From Pseudosporangium ferrugineum (GTDB lineage: Bacteria; Actinomycetota; Actinomycetes; Mycobacteriales; Micromonosporaceae): a stretch of DNA of 64,000 nt. Where the stretch lies: assembly GCF_003002065.1 (NCBI RefSeq), contig NZ_PVZG01000019.1:1-64000 (forward strand), in the 5' to 3' direction. Both the position numbers and the translations under genes were made by a program. Positions 25,327-34,071 of the stretch are shown piece after piece. The first letter of the stretch is position 1; each line of letters begins with the position of its first letter. Below the pieces are notes generated by a model. That model did no database searches. It saw only the letters and a program-made list of their open reading frames with translations, and was not told where the DNA came from.

Positions 25327-26465
25327 CAGCCCGCTCCCGCCGCCGCCAGGGCGTCGATCTCCCGGGTGAGGTCGATGCCGGCCGGGCACCACGCGATGCA
25401 CCGCCCGCAGCCGACGCAGCCCGACGAGCCGAACTGCTCGTGCCACGTGCCCAGCTTGTGGGTGAGCCACTGCCGGTAGCGGGCCCGCCCGCTGGTGCGC
25501 ACGCTGCCGCCGTGCAGGTAGGAGAAGTCCAGGTCGAAGCAGGAGTCCCAGCGCCGCCAGCGCTCGGCGTGGTCGCCGGTCAGGTCGGTGACGTCCTCGG
25601 GCGTCGTGCAGAAGCACGTGGGACAGACCATGGTGCAGTTGCCGCAGGTCAGGCAGCGGGCGGCCACGTCGTCCCAGTGCGGCGACCCGCGGGCCTCCGC
25701 CAGCAGATCCGGCAATGACCCGGGGCGCATGGTCCGGCCCATCCGCCCGGCCGCCGCACCGACGGCCTCCCGGGCCCGCTCGACGATGCCCTCGTCCGCC
25801 GGCCGCGCAGGCAACCCGGCGAGGATCTCGGCGCCCTCGCCGGTGCCGGCCCGGACCACGAACAGGTGCTCCCCGCCGTCCACCAGCTCGGTCAGGGCCA
25901 GGTCGAAGCCGTCGTCCGTGCCGGGCCCGGTGCCCATCGAGGAGCAGAAGCACACCGCGCCGGGTTCGGTGCACTCCACCGCGATGATCAGGTTGCCGTC
26001 GCGGCGCCCGGTGTAGACCGGGTCGGCCTGGCGCCCGCCGGTCAGCACCCGGTCCAGCACCTTGATCGCGGCCAGGTCGCACGGGCGCACGCCGAGCAGC
26101 GCGTACCTGCGCTCCCGGGCCGGCTCCCCGCCCGCCATCGACCCGTCCGGGGTGCGGTCCGCCGACCACACCAGGGCCCGGGGCGGGTGCAGCACGTTCT
26201 TCCACGACTGGGGGCCGGCCGAGTGGCCGAACGCGGCCCGGTCGTCCCGGGCCCGCAGGCGGTACCGGCCGGCGTCGGTGTCGACCCCGACGCCGTACGG
26301 GAGGTCGGCCGCCGAGGTCAGCTCGGCGATGACGACCGCTCCGTCCCGGACGGTGGGTCCCATGACGGTGAACCCGCGTGCCCGCAGGGCGTCGACGAGG
26401 GCCTCCAGCGCCGTCGCGTCGAGCAGCGCGGGAGGGGGTGTCCGCGGTCGCGTCCCGGATGCCAT
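25326..26465 (-). CDS. hydB: Hydrogenase 4Fe-4S dicluster (beta) subunit
   Basis: The 379-residue protein ends with two [4Fe-4S] motifs, CLTCGNCTMVCPTCFC and CVGCGRCIAWCPAGID. Its N-terminal half has the sulfhydrogenase/anaerobic sulfite-reductase A-like part, with YALLGVRPCDLAAIKVLDRV and AVECTEPGAVCFCSSMGTGP. It links HydG to the small subunit. As first gene of the minus-strand operon hydB-hydG-hydD, it has a DevR-like box 64 bp upstream of its ATG. The large subunit is on the opposite strand, beyond a shared control region at 26466-26672. Confidence 0.93.
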   Translation of the reverse strand: MASGTRPRTPPPALLDATALEALVDALRARGFTVMGPTVRDGAVVIAELTSAADLPYGVGVDTDAGRYRLRARDDRAAFGHSAGPQSWKNVLHPPRALVWSADRTPDGSMAGGEPARERRYALLGVRPCDLAAIKVLDRVLTGGRQADPVYTGRRDGNLIIAVECTEPGAVCFCSSMGTGPGTDDGFDLALTELVDGGEHLFVVRAGTGEGAEILAGLPARPADEGIVERAREAVGAAAGRMGRTMRPGSLPDLLAEARGSPHWDDVAARCLTCGNCTMVCPTCFCTTPEDVTDLTGDHAERWRRWDSCFDLDFSYLHGGSVRTSGRARYRQWLTHKLGTWHEQFGSSGCVGCGRCIAWCPAGIDLTREIDALAAAGAG

Positions 26466-26529
26466 CGAGCCCCTCCCGTTCGTGGATGGACGTCAGCACC
26501 AGCCTCCGCCGCGCCGGGCGTCCCCGGCA

Positions 26530-26543
26530 GGGCCGATGGTCCC
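26530..26543. promoter_or_regulatory. DevR/DosR-like box upstream of hydB
   Basis: GGGCCGATGGTCCC (reverse complement GGGACCATCGGCCC) lies 64 bp upstream of the hydB ATG in the 207-bp region between divergent hydrogenase operons. A second imperfect dyad, GGACGCCGGCGGTCC at 26557-26571, may serve the plus-strand operon. Confidence 0.65.
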
Positions 26544-26672
26544 GAGGGCACCGGAGGACGCCGGCGGTCCGCGGCGCAAGGGTCCTCCGGGCATCGTTAC
26601 GGTGCCATCGGCCCCGCTCAGCGCCGGTGATTGCTCGTAGAGTGAAGGCATCGGCGGCCTCGGGGAGGCGTC

Positions 26673-27173
26673 ATGTCGGATCGGCGGCACGGCGACGGCA
26701 TCACCGGCATCGCGCTGCCCGCCCGGCCGTTCTTCGCCGGGCTCGCAGCGGACCATGCGGCGGCCCTGCGCGCGGTGGCCGCCCCGGCGTCCTACCGGGC
26801 GGGAGCGCGGATCTTCGCCGAGGGCGGCCGCGCGGACCGGTTCTGGCTGCTGGAGGCCGGCAGCGTGGCCCTCGACCTGCAGGTGCCGGGGCGCGGCGCC
26901 GTCGTGCTCGAGACGCTGCCGGCGGGCACGGTGCTGGGCTGGTCGTGGCTGCAACCGCCGTACCGCTGGCATTTCGGCGCGGTCGCCCGGTCCGCCGTGG
27001 AGAGCCTGCGGTTCGACGCCCCCGCGGTCCTGCGTCTTTGCGAGAGCGAACCCTCCTTCGGGTACGCCGTGATGAAGCTGTTCGTCCCCGTGGTCATCGA
27101 CCGGCTGCAAGCGGGCCGCCTGCGCCTCCTCGACCTGTACGGGCCGCCCGGCCGGCGGGAGGCACGGCCATGA
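26673..27173 (+). CDS. Cyclic-nucleotide-binding-fold protein without DNA-binding domain
   Basis: The 166-residue protein is a CRP-like beta-barrel: FFAGLAADHAAALRAVA; then YRAGARIFAEGGRADRFWLLEAGSVALDL; then LETLPAGTVLGWSWLQPPYRWHFGAVA. The usual phosphate-binding cassette (G-E-x-A) is replaced by LGWSWLQPP, so cAMP binding is doubtful. It has no helix-turn-helix and ends 50 residues after the barrel. Its stop overlaps the hydA start by 4 bases (ATGA), so it is made together with the large subunit. Similar genes accompany DosR-controlled hydrogenases in actinobacteria; a regulatory or assembly role is inference. Confidence 0.82.
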   Translation: MSDRRHGDGITGIALPARPFFAGLAADHAAALRAVAAPASYRAGARIFAEGGRADRFWLLEAGSVALDLQVPGRGAVVLETLPAGTVLGWSWLQPPYRWHFGAVARSAVESLRFDAPAVLRLCESEPSFGYAVMKLFVPVVIDRLQAGRLRLLDLYGPPGRREARP

Positions 27174-28468
27174 CGCACCGGTCGGAACGGGTCCTGGACG
27201 TGCGGGCCCTGGCCCGGGTCGAGGGCGAGGGCGCGATGCACGTCCGCGTGCGCGGCGGCGCGGTCGAGGACGTCCGGCTGGAGATCTACGAGCCGCCGCG
27301 GTTCTTCGAGGCGTTCCTGCGCGGCCGCGGGCACACCGAGCCGCCGGACATCACCGCCCGCATCTGCGGCATCTGCCCGGTCGCGTACCAGATGAGCGCG
27401 TGCGCGGCGATCGAGGACGCCTGCGGGGTCACCGTGGACCGGCGGGTGGCGGCGCTGCGGCGGCTGCTGTACTGCGGCGAGTGGATCGAGAGCCACACCC
27501 TGCACATCTACCTCCTGCACGCCCCCGACTTCCTCGGCTACGCCGGTGCCCTCGACATGGCGCAGGACCACCGCGACCTGGTGGAGCGCGGCCTGGCCCT
27601 GAAGAAGGCGGGCAACGAGATCGTCGAGGTGCTCGGCGGGCGCCCGATCCACCCGGTCAACGTCCGGGTCGGCGGGTTCTACCGGGTGCCGCGGCCGGAG
27701 GAGCTGCGGCCGCTGCGGGAGCACCTGCGGCGCGCGCTCGACCTCGCCGTGGCGACGGTGGAGTGGGTGGCGGCCTTCGAGTTCCCGGACTTCCACCACG
27801 ACCACGAGATGCTGGCCCTGGTCACCCCCGGCCGGTACGCCATCGAGTCGGGCACCGTGGCCACGACCGGCGGCCTGTCGTTCACACCCCGGCAGTTCGA
27901 GGACCACATCGTCGAGGAGCAGGTGCCGCACTCCACGGCGCTGCACGCCCACCTGGCCGGGCGGGGCCACTACCTGGTCGGTCCCGCCGCGCGGTACGCG
28001 CTGAACCGGCAGTGGCTGACCCCGGTCGCCCGGGAGGCCGCCGCCGCGGCGGGGCTCGGCGCGGACTGCCGCAACCCCTACCGCAGCATCGTGGTGCGGG
28101 CGGTCGAGAACGTCCTGGCGATCGAGGAGGCGCTGCGGCTCATCGACGCGTACGAGCCGCCGCCGCGCCCCTTCACCGAGGTGCCCCCGCGGGCCGGGGT
28201 CGGCTTCGGCGCCACCGAGGCGCCCCGCGGCATCCTCTTCCACCGGTACGGCCTCACGGCGGACGGTGCCATCGCCTCCGCCCGCATCGTCCCGCCCACC
28301 TCCCAGAACCAGGCGGCCGTGGAGGACGACCTGCGCCGCTTCGTCGGTGCCCGGCTGCACCTGGACCAGGACCGGCTCACCCACGACTGCGAGCAGGCGA
28401 TCCGCAACTACGACCCGTGCATCTCCTGCGCGACGCACTTCCTCGACCTCGTCGTGGACCGGGGCTGA
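27170..28468 (+). CDS. hydA: Group 3b [NiFe] hydrogenase large (alpha) subunit
   Basis: The 432-residue protein holds both [NiFe] motifs: the N-terminal ITARICGICPVAYQ (R-x-C-G-x-C) and the C-terminal YDPCISCATHF (D-P-C-x2-C-x2-H). The eight residues after the His (FLDLVVDR and on) are the expected peptide removed by the maturation protease encoded next. The enzyme interconverts H2 with NADPH through HydD, HydB and HydG in the cytoplasm. Similar group 3b enzymes (Hyh of M. smegmatis) evolve H2 during hypoxic fermentation. It heads an overlapping series hydA-protease-hypF-hypC-hypD-hypE. Confidence 0.95.
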   Translation: MTHRSERVLDVRALARVEGEGAMHVRVRGGAVEDVRLEIYEPPRFFEAFLRGRGHTEPPDITARICGICPVAYQMSACAAIEDACGVTVDRRVAALRRLLYCGEWIESHTLHIYLLHAPDFLGYAGALDMAQDHRDLVERGLALKKAGNEIVEVLGGRPIHPVNVRVGGFYRVPRPEELRPLREHLRRALDLAVATVEWVAAFEFPDFHHDHEMLALVTPGRYAIESGTVATTGGLSFTPRQFEDHIVEEQVPHSTALHAHLAGRGHYLVGPAARYALNRQWLTPVAREAAAAAGLGADCRNPYRSIVVRAVENVLAIEEALRLIDAYEPPPRPFTEVPPRAGVGFGATEAPRGILFHRYGLTADGAIASARIVPPTSQNQAAVEDDLRRFVGARLHLDQDRLTHDCEQAIRNYDPCISCATHFLDLVVDRG

Positions 28469-28470
28469 CG

Positions 28471-28953
28471 ATGACCGGCCCGCGCCGGCGCGTCGTCGTC
28501 GGCATCGGCAACGAGTACCGCCGCGACGACGGTTTCGGACCGCTGGTGATCGCCGAGCTGGCCGCCCTGCGATCCACCGATCCCGCGCTGCGGGACGTCG
28601 AGCTGTGCGTCAGCGACGGCGAACCGGCCGGGCTGCTGATGACGTGGACCGGCGCCGCGATCGCCGTCGTGGTGGACGCCGTCCGGGTCGCGGGCGAGCC
28701 GCCCGGGCTGCGGCACGAGATGCGCCTGGACGCCGGGGGAACGGTGACCGCGCATCCGGCGGCCACGTCGCACGCGGTGGACTTCGGTGACACCGTGGCG
28801 CTGGGCCGGGTGCTCGGCCGGCTGCCCGGCCGTCTCGTGGTGCTGGCCGTCTGCGGCACGGACTTCCGCTTCGGCACCCGGCCCGGCCCGGAGGTGGCCG
28901 CCGCCGTCCGGCCCGTCGCCCTGCGCGCCCGCGAACTGGTGGCCGGGCCGTGA
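28471..28953 (+). CDS. Hydrogenase maturation protease (HyaD/HycI family)
   Basis: The 160-residue protein has the family pattern: VVGIGNEYRRDDGFGPLV with the first metal-sensing acidic residue, CVSDGEPAGLLMTW, VVVDAVRV and a late His in AATSHAVDFG. It recognises the nickel-loaded large subunit and cuts after the C-terminal His. It is 2 bp after hydA and overlaps hypF by 4 bases, which matches a dedicated role for HydA. Confidence 0.92.
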   Translation: MTGPRRRVVVGIGNEYRRDDGFGPLVIAELAALRSTDPALRDVELCVSDGEPAGLLMTWTGAAIAVVVDAVRVAGEPPGLRHEMRLDAGGTVTAHPAATSHAVDFGDTVALGRVLGRLPGRLVVLAVCGTDFRFGTRPGPEVAAAVRPVALRARELVAGP

Positions 28954-31265
28954 GGGCCCCCGCCGGGTCCACCGGCTGGCTGGTCCGGGTCAGCGGGACG
29001 GTGCAGGGCGTGGGCTTCCGGCCGTACGTCCACCGGATCGCCACCGGGCTCGGCCTGGACGGCCGGGTCCGCAACGTCGGCGGCGACGTCCTCATCGAGG
29101 TCACGGCGGCGCCCGCGGCGGTCACCGAGCTCGTCCGCGTCCTGCGCGACCGGCCACCGCCGCACGCGGTCGTCGGCGAGGTCACCGTGCGGGAGCTCCC
29201 GTCGCTGCCGCCCCGCCCCGGCTTCACCGTGGAGGTGAGCGACAGCGGTGCGGGGACGGCGGAGCGCGGGTTCGCCGGCCTGCCCGCCGACCTGGCCACC
29301 TGCGACGACTGCCTGCGGGAGCTGTTCGACCCGGCCGACCGCCGGTACCGCTACCCGTTCCTCAACTGCACCGCCTGCGGCCCGCGCGCGACTATCATCG
29401 ACGCGCTGCCGTACGACCGGGCCCGCACCGCCATGGCGGGCTTCCCGCTGTGCCCCGCCTGCGCCCGGGAGTACCACGACCCGGCCGACCGGCGCTTCCA
29501 CGCCGAGCCGATCGCGTGCCCGGACTGCGGGCCGCGCCTGGCGTGGAGCAGCGGCCCGGCCCGGGAGCAGGGTGAGGAGGCGCTGGCGGCGGCGGTCACC
29601 GCGCTGACGCACGGCCGCATCGTGGCGCTCAAGGGCCTCGGCGGCTACCAGCTGGTCTGCGACGCCACCGACCCGGCGGCGGTCGGGGCGCTGCGCCGGC
29701 GCAAGCACCGCCCGCGCAAGCCGCTGGCGGTCATGGTCGCGGACGTCGCCGGGGCCGCCCGGCTGGCCCGCCTCGGCCGGGCCGACACCGAGCTGCTGAC
29801 CTCGCCGGCGCGCCCGATCGTGCTGGTCCCGGCGCTGGCCACGGGTGGCCTCGCCGACGCCGTGCACCCGGGCACCGCGCGGACGGGGGTGTTCCTGCCG
29901 TCGACGCCCCTGCACCATCTGCTGCTGCGCGCGGTGGCCGGCCCGCTCGTGGTGACCAGCGGCAACCTGTCCGGCGAGCCGATCGCCGTCGACGACGAGC
30001 AGGCCCGGCGGTCGCTGGCCCCGGTCGCCGACGGCATGCTGTGGCACGACCGCCCGATCCGGGCCCGGTACGACGACTCCGTCGTCCGCGTCGCCGGGGG
30101 CGCCCGCCGCACCCTGCGCCGGGCGCGCGGTTACGCCCCGTCGGCGGTGCCGTTGCCGGTCCCCGCGCCCCGGCCGGTGCTCGCCGTCGGCGCCCAGCTC
30201 AAGCACACCTTCGCCCTGGCCCGCGGCGGCCTGGCCCTGATCGGGCCGCACGGCGGCGACCTCGGTGACGCGGACGCCCTCGCCGCGTTCACCGCCGCCC
30301 GCGAGCAGCTGTGCCGGCTGCACCGCTTCACCCCGGAGCTGGTCGCGCACGACCGTCATCCCGGCTATCTGTCCACCGCGTACGCCGTGGAGGCCGTGCC
30401 CGCCGAGCGGCGGATCGCCGTGCAGCACCACCACGCGCACGTCGCCGCCTGCGCCGCGGAGAACGGTGTCGAGCCGCCGTTCCTCGGCGTCGCGTACGAC
30501 GGGCTCGGGTGGGGCGACGACGGGACGTTCTGGGGCGGGGAGCTGCTGCTGGCCACGTACACCGGATATCGCCGGCTGGGCCGCTTCGGGCACGCGCCGA
30601 TGCCGGGCGGCGCGGCGGCCGTGCGCCGTCCCGCCCGGATGGCCCTCGGATATCTGTACGGCGGCGAGTTCGCGGTGACCGGCGTCCGGCCCGCCGCGGC
30701 GCTGCCCGGCACCGGCGCCGAGGAGCGGAGGGTGGTGCGGCGGATGGTGGAGCGGCGGCTCAACTGCCCGCAGGCGTCCAGCGCGGGCCGCCTCTTCGAC
30801 GCCGCGGCGGCCCTGCTGGGCCTGTGCGACGACGCGAGCTACGAGGGCGAGGCGGCGGTGCTGCTGGAGGCGGCGGCCACCACGGCCGGGTCCGGCACCC
30901 CGTTGCCCTGGCGGCTGCGCACGGCCGGCGGCCTGTGCGTCTACGACTGGGGGGTGACGCTGGCCGCCCTGGCCGGGGCGTACGCGGCGGGGGAGCCGGT
31001 GGCGGCGCTCGCGGCCGGCTTCCACCGTACCGTCGTGGACGTCACCACGCGGATGTGCGTGCGCGCGGCCGAGCGCACCGGGGTGAGCGTGGTGTGCCTG
31101 TCCGGCGGCTGCCTGCAGAACGGCATCCTGGCCGCCGAACTGCCCGCGGCGCTCGAGGCGGCCGGGCTCGGCGCCCGGCTCGGTGGCGAGGTGCCGGCCG
31201 GCGACGGCGGGATCAGCTACGGCCAGGCCGTCGTGGCGGCGGCCACGACGGCCGCGAAGGGGTGA
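28950..31265 (+). CDS. hypF: Carbamoyltransferase HypF
   Basis: The 771-residue protein has all HypF modules: acylphosphatase (about 8-95, VSGTVQGVGFRPYVHRIA), two zinc-finger repeats (CDDCLRELFDPADRRYRYPFLNC-type and CPACAREYHDPADRRFH, about 110-195), YrdC-like domain (about 200-390, LKGLGGYQLVCDA and KRRKHRPRKPLAVM-type sequence) and Kae1-like domain (about 400-770, VQHHHAHVAACAAEN and CLSGGCLQNGIL). It makes carbamoyl-adenylate from carbamoyl phosphate and passes the carbamoyl group to HypE for the cyanide ligands. It starts at a GTG overlapping the protease stop. Confidence 0.96.
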   Translation: MRAPAGSTGWLVRVSGTVQGVGFRPYVHRIATGLGLDGRVRNVGGDVLIEVTAAPAAVTELVRVLRDRPPPHAVVGEVTVRELPSLPPRPGFTVEVSDSGAGTAERGFAGLPADLATCDDCLRELFDPADRRYRYPFLNCTACGPRATIIDALPYDRARTAMAGFPLCPACAREYHDPADRRFHAEPIACPDCGPRLAWSSGPAREQGEEALAAAVTALTHGRIVALKGLGGYQLVCDATDPAAVGALRRRKHRPRKPLAVMVADVAGAARLARLGRADTELLTSPARPIVLVPALATGGLADAVHPGTARTGVFLPSTPLHHLLLRAVAGPLVVTSGNLSGEPIAVDDEQARRSLAPVADGMLWHDRPIRARYDDSVVRVAGGARRTLRRARGYAPSAVPLPVPAPRPVLAVGAQLKHTFALARGGLALIGPHGGDLGDADALAAFTAAREQLCRLHRFTPELVAHDRHPGYLSTAYAVEAVPAERRIAVQHHHAHVAACAAENGVEPPFLGVAYDGLGWGDDGTFWGGELLLATYTGYRRLGRFGHAPMPGGAAAVRRPARMALGYLYGGEFAVTGVRPAAALPGTGAEERRVVRRMVERRLNCPQASSAGRLFDAAAALLGLCDDASYEGEAAVLLEAAATTAGSGTPLPWRLRTAGGLCVYDWGVTLAALAGAYAAGEPVAALAAGFHRTVVDVTTRMCVRAAERTGVSVVCLSGGCLQNGILAAELPAALEAAGLGARLGGEVPAGDGGISYGQAVVAAATTAAKG

Positions 31266-31270
31266 GGCGG

Positions 31271-31528
31271 ATGTGTCTGGGCATCCCGGGACGGGTCACC
31301 ACGACCGACCGCGATGACGGCCTGCTGATGGGCACCGTGGACTTCGGCGGTGTCCGCAAGCGGGTCTGCCTGGAGTACCTCCCGGACGTCCGGCCCGGCG
31401 AGTACGTGATCGTGCACGTCGGCTTCGCGATCACCATGGTCGACGCCGCCGAGGCGGAACGGACCCTGCGGGTGCTCCGGGCCATGGGCGACGCGGTGGC
31501 CGCCGAGCTGGGGGAGCGGCTGCCGTGA
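31271..31528 (+). CDS. hypC: Hydrogenase assembly chaperone HypC
   Basis: The 85-residue protein starts with the invariant MCLGIPGRV, whose Cys2 binds the Fe(CN)2CO precursor. It continues with the small OB-like barrel (GTVDFGGVRKRVCLEYLPDVRPGEYVIVHVGFAI). With HypD it carries the iron centre to the large subunit. It lies 5 bp after hypF and its stop overlaps the hypD GTG. Confidence 0.96.
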   Translation: MCLGIPGRVTTTDRDDGLLMGTVDFGGVRKRVCLEYLPDVRPGEYVIVHVGFAITMVDAAEAERTLRVLRAMGDAVAAELGERLP

Positions 31529-32640
31529 GGTACCTCGACGAGTACCGGGACCCGCGGCTCGCCGCGGTCCTGCTGGAGCGGCTGCGCGGCGTGGCCACCC
31601 GGCCGTGGCGCCTGATGGAGGTCTGCGGCGGCCAGACGCACACCATCGTGCGCCAGGGCATCGACGAGCTCCTGCCGGCCGGCATCCGCATGATCCACGG
31701 GCCCGGCTGCCCGGTCTGTGTCACGCCGCTGGAGACTCTGGACCGCGCGATGGCGATCGCCGCCCGGCCGGGCACGCTGTTCACCAGCTTCGGCGACATG
31801 CTGCGGGTCCCCGGCTCGCACACCGACCTGCTGGCGCTGCGCGCCCGCGGCTGCGACGTCCGGGTCGTGTACTCGCCGATGGACGCGGTCGAGCTCGCCC
31901 GGCGCCATCCCGACCGGCACGTGGTCTTCCTCGCCGTCGGGTTCGAGACGACCGCCCCGGCGAACGCGATGGCCGTCCTGCGCGCCGCCGGCCTCGGACT
32001 GGCGAACTTCAGCCTGCTGGTCAGCCACGTCCTGGTCCCGCCCGCGATGACGGCCGTCCTGGACGCCCCCGGCTGCCGGGTGCAGGCGTTCCTGGCGGCC
32101 GGGCACGTCTGCGCCGTGATGGGCTGGACGCAGTACCTGCCGCTGGTGGCGCGCTACCGCGTGCCGGTGGTCGTCACCGGATTCGAACCCCTGGACCTGC
32201 TGGAGGGCATCCTGATGGCCGTCACCCAGCTCGAGCAGGGCCGCGCCGAGGTGGAGAACCAGTACGCCCGGGCCGTGCGGCGCGAGGGCAACACGGCGGC
32301 GCAGGAGGCGGTGCGCCGGGTGTTCCGCGTCGCCGATCAGGCCTGGCGCGGTGTGGGCACCATCGCGGGCAGCGGCCTCGTGCTGGCCGAGGAGTACGCC
32401 GCGTTCGACGCCGCCCGCCGGTTCGACGTGGGGCGGCTGGTGGTGCGCGAGCGGGCCGAGTGCATCGCGGGTGCCGTCCTCACCGGGACGAAGGTGCCGA
32501 CCGACTGCGGGGCGTACGGCACCGCGTGCACGCCGCGTACCCCGCTCGGCGCCCCCATGGTGTCCAGTGAGGGAACCTGCGCGGCCTACTACTCGGCGGG
32601 CCGTTCCGCCGCCCCCGAGGACGAGGGAGCCGTGCCGTGA
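31525..32640 (+). CDS. hypD: Hydrogenase formation protein HypD
   Basis: The 371-residue protein shows MEVCGGQTHTIVRQGI, IHGPGCPVCVTP, the central GFETTAPANA motif and the [4Fe-4S]-binding cysteines near the C-terminus (CIAGAVLTGTKVPTDCGAYGTACTP, read as separate motifs CIAG, TDCGAYGTAC). HypD is the scaffold, with HypC, on which the iron receives its CN and CO ligands. Start and stop both overlap the neighbouring hyp genes. Confidence 0.96.
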   Translation: MRYLDEYRDPRLAAVLLERLRGVATRPWRLMEVCGGQTHTIVRQGIDELLPAGIRMIHGPGCPVCVTPLETLDRAMAIAARPGTLFTSFGDMLRVPGSHTDLLALRARGCDVRVVYSPMDAVELARRHPDRHVVFLAVGFETTAPANAMAVLRAAGLGLANFSLLVSHVLVPPAMTAVLDAPGCRVQAFLAAGHVCAVMGWTQYLPLVARYRVPVVVTGFEPLDLLEGILMAVTQLEQGRAEVENQYARAVRREGNTAAQEAVRRVFRVADQAWRGVGTIAGSGLVLAEEYAAFDAARRFDVGRLVVRERAECIAGAVLTGTKVPTDCGAYGTACTPRTPLGAPMVSSEGTCAAYYSAGRSAAPEDEGAVP

Positions 32641-33698
32641 ACGCCGCTGACCCGACGGACGGCGGCTGCCCGGTGCCCGGCCGGGAACGCTCGCGGGTGC
32701 TGCTCGGGCACGGCTCCGGGGGCCGGCTGTCCGCGGAGCTGATCGGCGAGGTCCTCCTGCCGGCCCTGGGCGCCGCCGCCGGCGACGGGCCGCTGGAGGA
32801 CGCCGCGGTGGTCACCTCCGCGGGGCCGGCCCTGGCGCTCAGCACCGACGCGTACGTGGTCAGCCCGCTGTTCTTCGCCGGCGGCGACATCGGCTGCCTG
32901 GCCGTGCACGGGACGGTCAACGACCTGGCCATGCGGGCCGCGATGCCGCTCGCCCTGTGCCTCGCGTACGTGATCGAGGAGGGTTTCCCGATCGAGGACC
33001 TGCGCCGGGTGGCCGCCTCCGCCGGTGCCGCCGCCCGCGCTGCCGGCGTTCCGGTCGTCACCGGCGACACCAAAGTGGTCGGCCGGGGGGCCGCGGACGG
33101 GCTCTTCGTGGTCTCCACCGGCCTCGGCCGGCGGCTGGACGGCGCCGCGCCGTCGGCGGCGGGGGCCGCACCCGGCGACGCCGTGCTGCTGTCGGGAACG
33201 CTCGGCAACCACGGCATCACCGTGCTCAGCACCCGCGAGGGCCTCGGCTTCGAGGCGGATCTGCGGTCCGACACCCGGCCGCTGCACCGGCTGGTCGAGG
33301 CGATGGTGACGGCGGGCGGCGATGCCCTGCACGCCCTGCGCGATCCGACCCGCGGCGGCCTGGCCTCGGCGGTCAACGAGATCGCCGGTGCCTCCGGCGT
33401 CGGCATCGAGATCGAGGAGACGGCGCTGCCGGTGCCCGGGCCGGTGCGGGCGGCCTGCGAGCTGCTGGGCCTCGACGTCGCGCACGTCGCCAACGAGGGC
33501 TGTCTCGTCGCCTTCGTCGCACCGGACCGGGCGGAGCGCGTCCTGGCCGCCATGCGGGCGCGTCCGGAGGGCCGCGACGCGGTCCGCATCGGCACCGTCC
33601 GGGACCGGGAACCCGGGACGGTGTGGCTCCGCACCGCCGTCGGGTCCCGCCGCGTGCTCGACATGCTCGTCGGCGAGCAGCTGCCGCGCATCTGCTGA
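32637..33698 (+). CDS. hypE: Hydrogenase expression/formation protein HypE
   Basis: The 353-residue protein has the PurM-like fold: LLGHGSGGRLSAELI, ALSTDAYVVSPLFFAGGDIG, VTGDTKVV and DPTRGGLASAVNEIA. It ends in the conserved PRIC, whose terminal Cys carries the carbamoyl group that HypE dehydrates to thiocyanate. It completes the hypFCDE set. hypA and hypB, which insert nickel, are not next to it and are absent from the window. Confidence 0.96.
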   Translation: MNAADPTDGGCPVPGRERSRVLLGHGSGGRLSAELIGEVLLPALGAAAGDGPLEDAAVVTSAGPALALSTDAYVVSPLFFAGGDIGCLAVHGTVNDLAMRAAMPLALCLAYVIEEGFPIEDLRRVAASAGAAARAAGVPVVTGDTKVVGRGAADGLFVVSTGLGRRLDGAAPSAAGAAPGDAVLLSGTLGNHGITVLSTREGLGFEADLRSDTRPLHRLVEAMVTAGGDALHALRDPTRGGLASAVNEIAGASGVGIEIEETALPVPGPVRAACELLGLDVAHVANEGCLVAFVAPDRAERVLAAMRARPEGRDAVRIGTVRDREPGTVWLRTAVGSRRVLDMLVGEQLPRIC

Positions 33699-33725
33699 GC
33701 CGCGGGCCGGAGGCCACCGCGCACC

Positions 33726-33739
33726 GGGACGTCCGGCCC
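33726..33739. promoter_or_regulatory. DevR/DosR-like box upstream of the SHOCT-like gene
   Basis: GGGACGTCCGGCCC lies 50 bp upstream of the ATG at 33790 and 27 bp after hypE. It shares the GGGAC...GnCCC layout of the other sites in the island. Confidence 0.55.
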
Positions 33740-33789
33740 TCCCGGCGACGGCGGGTGCGTGGCGAGGATGGAGTCGGGAGGCGGTCGTG

Positions 33790-34062
33790 ATGCTCGCGTT
33801 TCTGCTGATCACGTTCATGGCGTCGCTGGTGGTGTGGGCGTCCGGCCTGGCGGTCCAGGAATGGCGGCGTGGCCTGCAACCGCCCGCGGCCGGGGAAGCG
33901 GAGCCCGCCGCCGCGGCGGCACCTCCGGAGTCGCTCGAGGGTGTGCTGGTGCGGCAGGTGCTCGATCACGAGATCACGCCCGGGCAGTACCGCGTGGCCA
34001 TGCACCGGCTCGCCGATCGCGACGCGGACCGGCACCCGCTGCCGGACCTGCCGGCCGGGTGA
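33790..34062 (+). CDS. Small membrane protein with SHOCT-like C-terminus
   Basis: The 90-residue protein has one N-terminal membrane helix (LAFLLITFMASLVVWASGLAV) and an Ala/Pro-rich linker. Its C-terminal segment LEGVLVRQVLDHEITPGQYRVAMHRLA resembles the short SHOCT domain that often ends membrane or nucleic-acid-linked proteins. GGGAGG stands 8 bases before the start. Its own DevR-like box suggests that it belongs to the dormancy regulon. No function is known. Confidence 0.75.
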   Translation: MLAFLLITFMASLVVWASGLAVQEWRRGLQPPAAGEAEPAAAAAPPESLEGVLVRQVLDHEITPGQYRVAMHRLADRDADRHPLPDLPAG

Positions 34063-34071
34063 GCCGGCGGG

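Noticed and set aside
24473..26499. A single 675-residue minus-strand protein spanning the hydB-hydG region
   Set aside because: The upstream half is in a shadow frame of hydB. The hydG start at 25326 has the correct domain boundary and a one-base overlap with the hydB stop.
28377..31025. An 882-residue minus-strand frame over hypF
   Set aside because: It is antisense to a complete, unmistakable HypF and has no recognisable domain.
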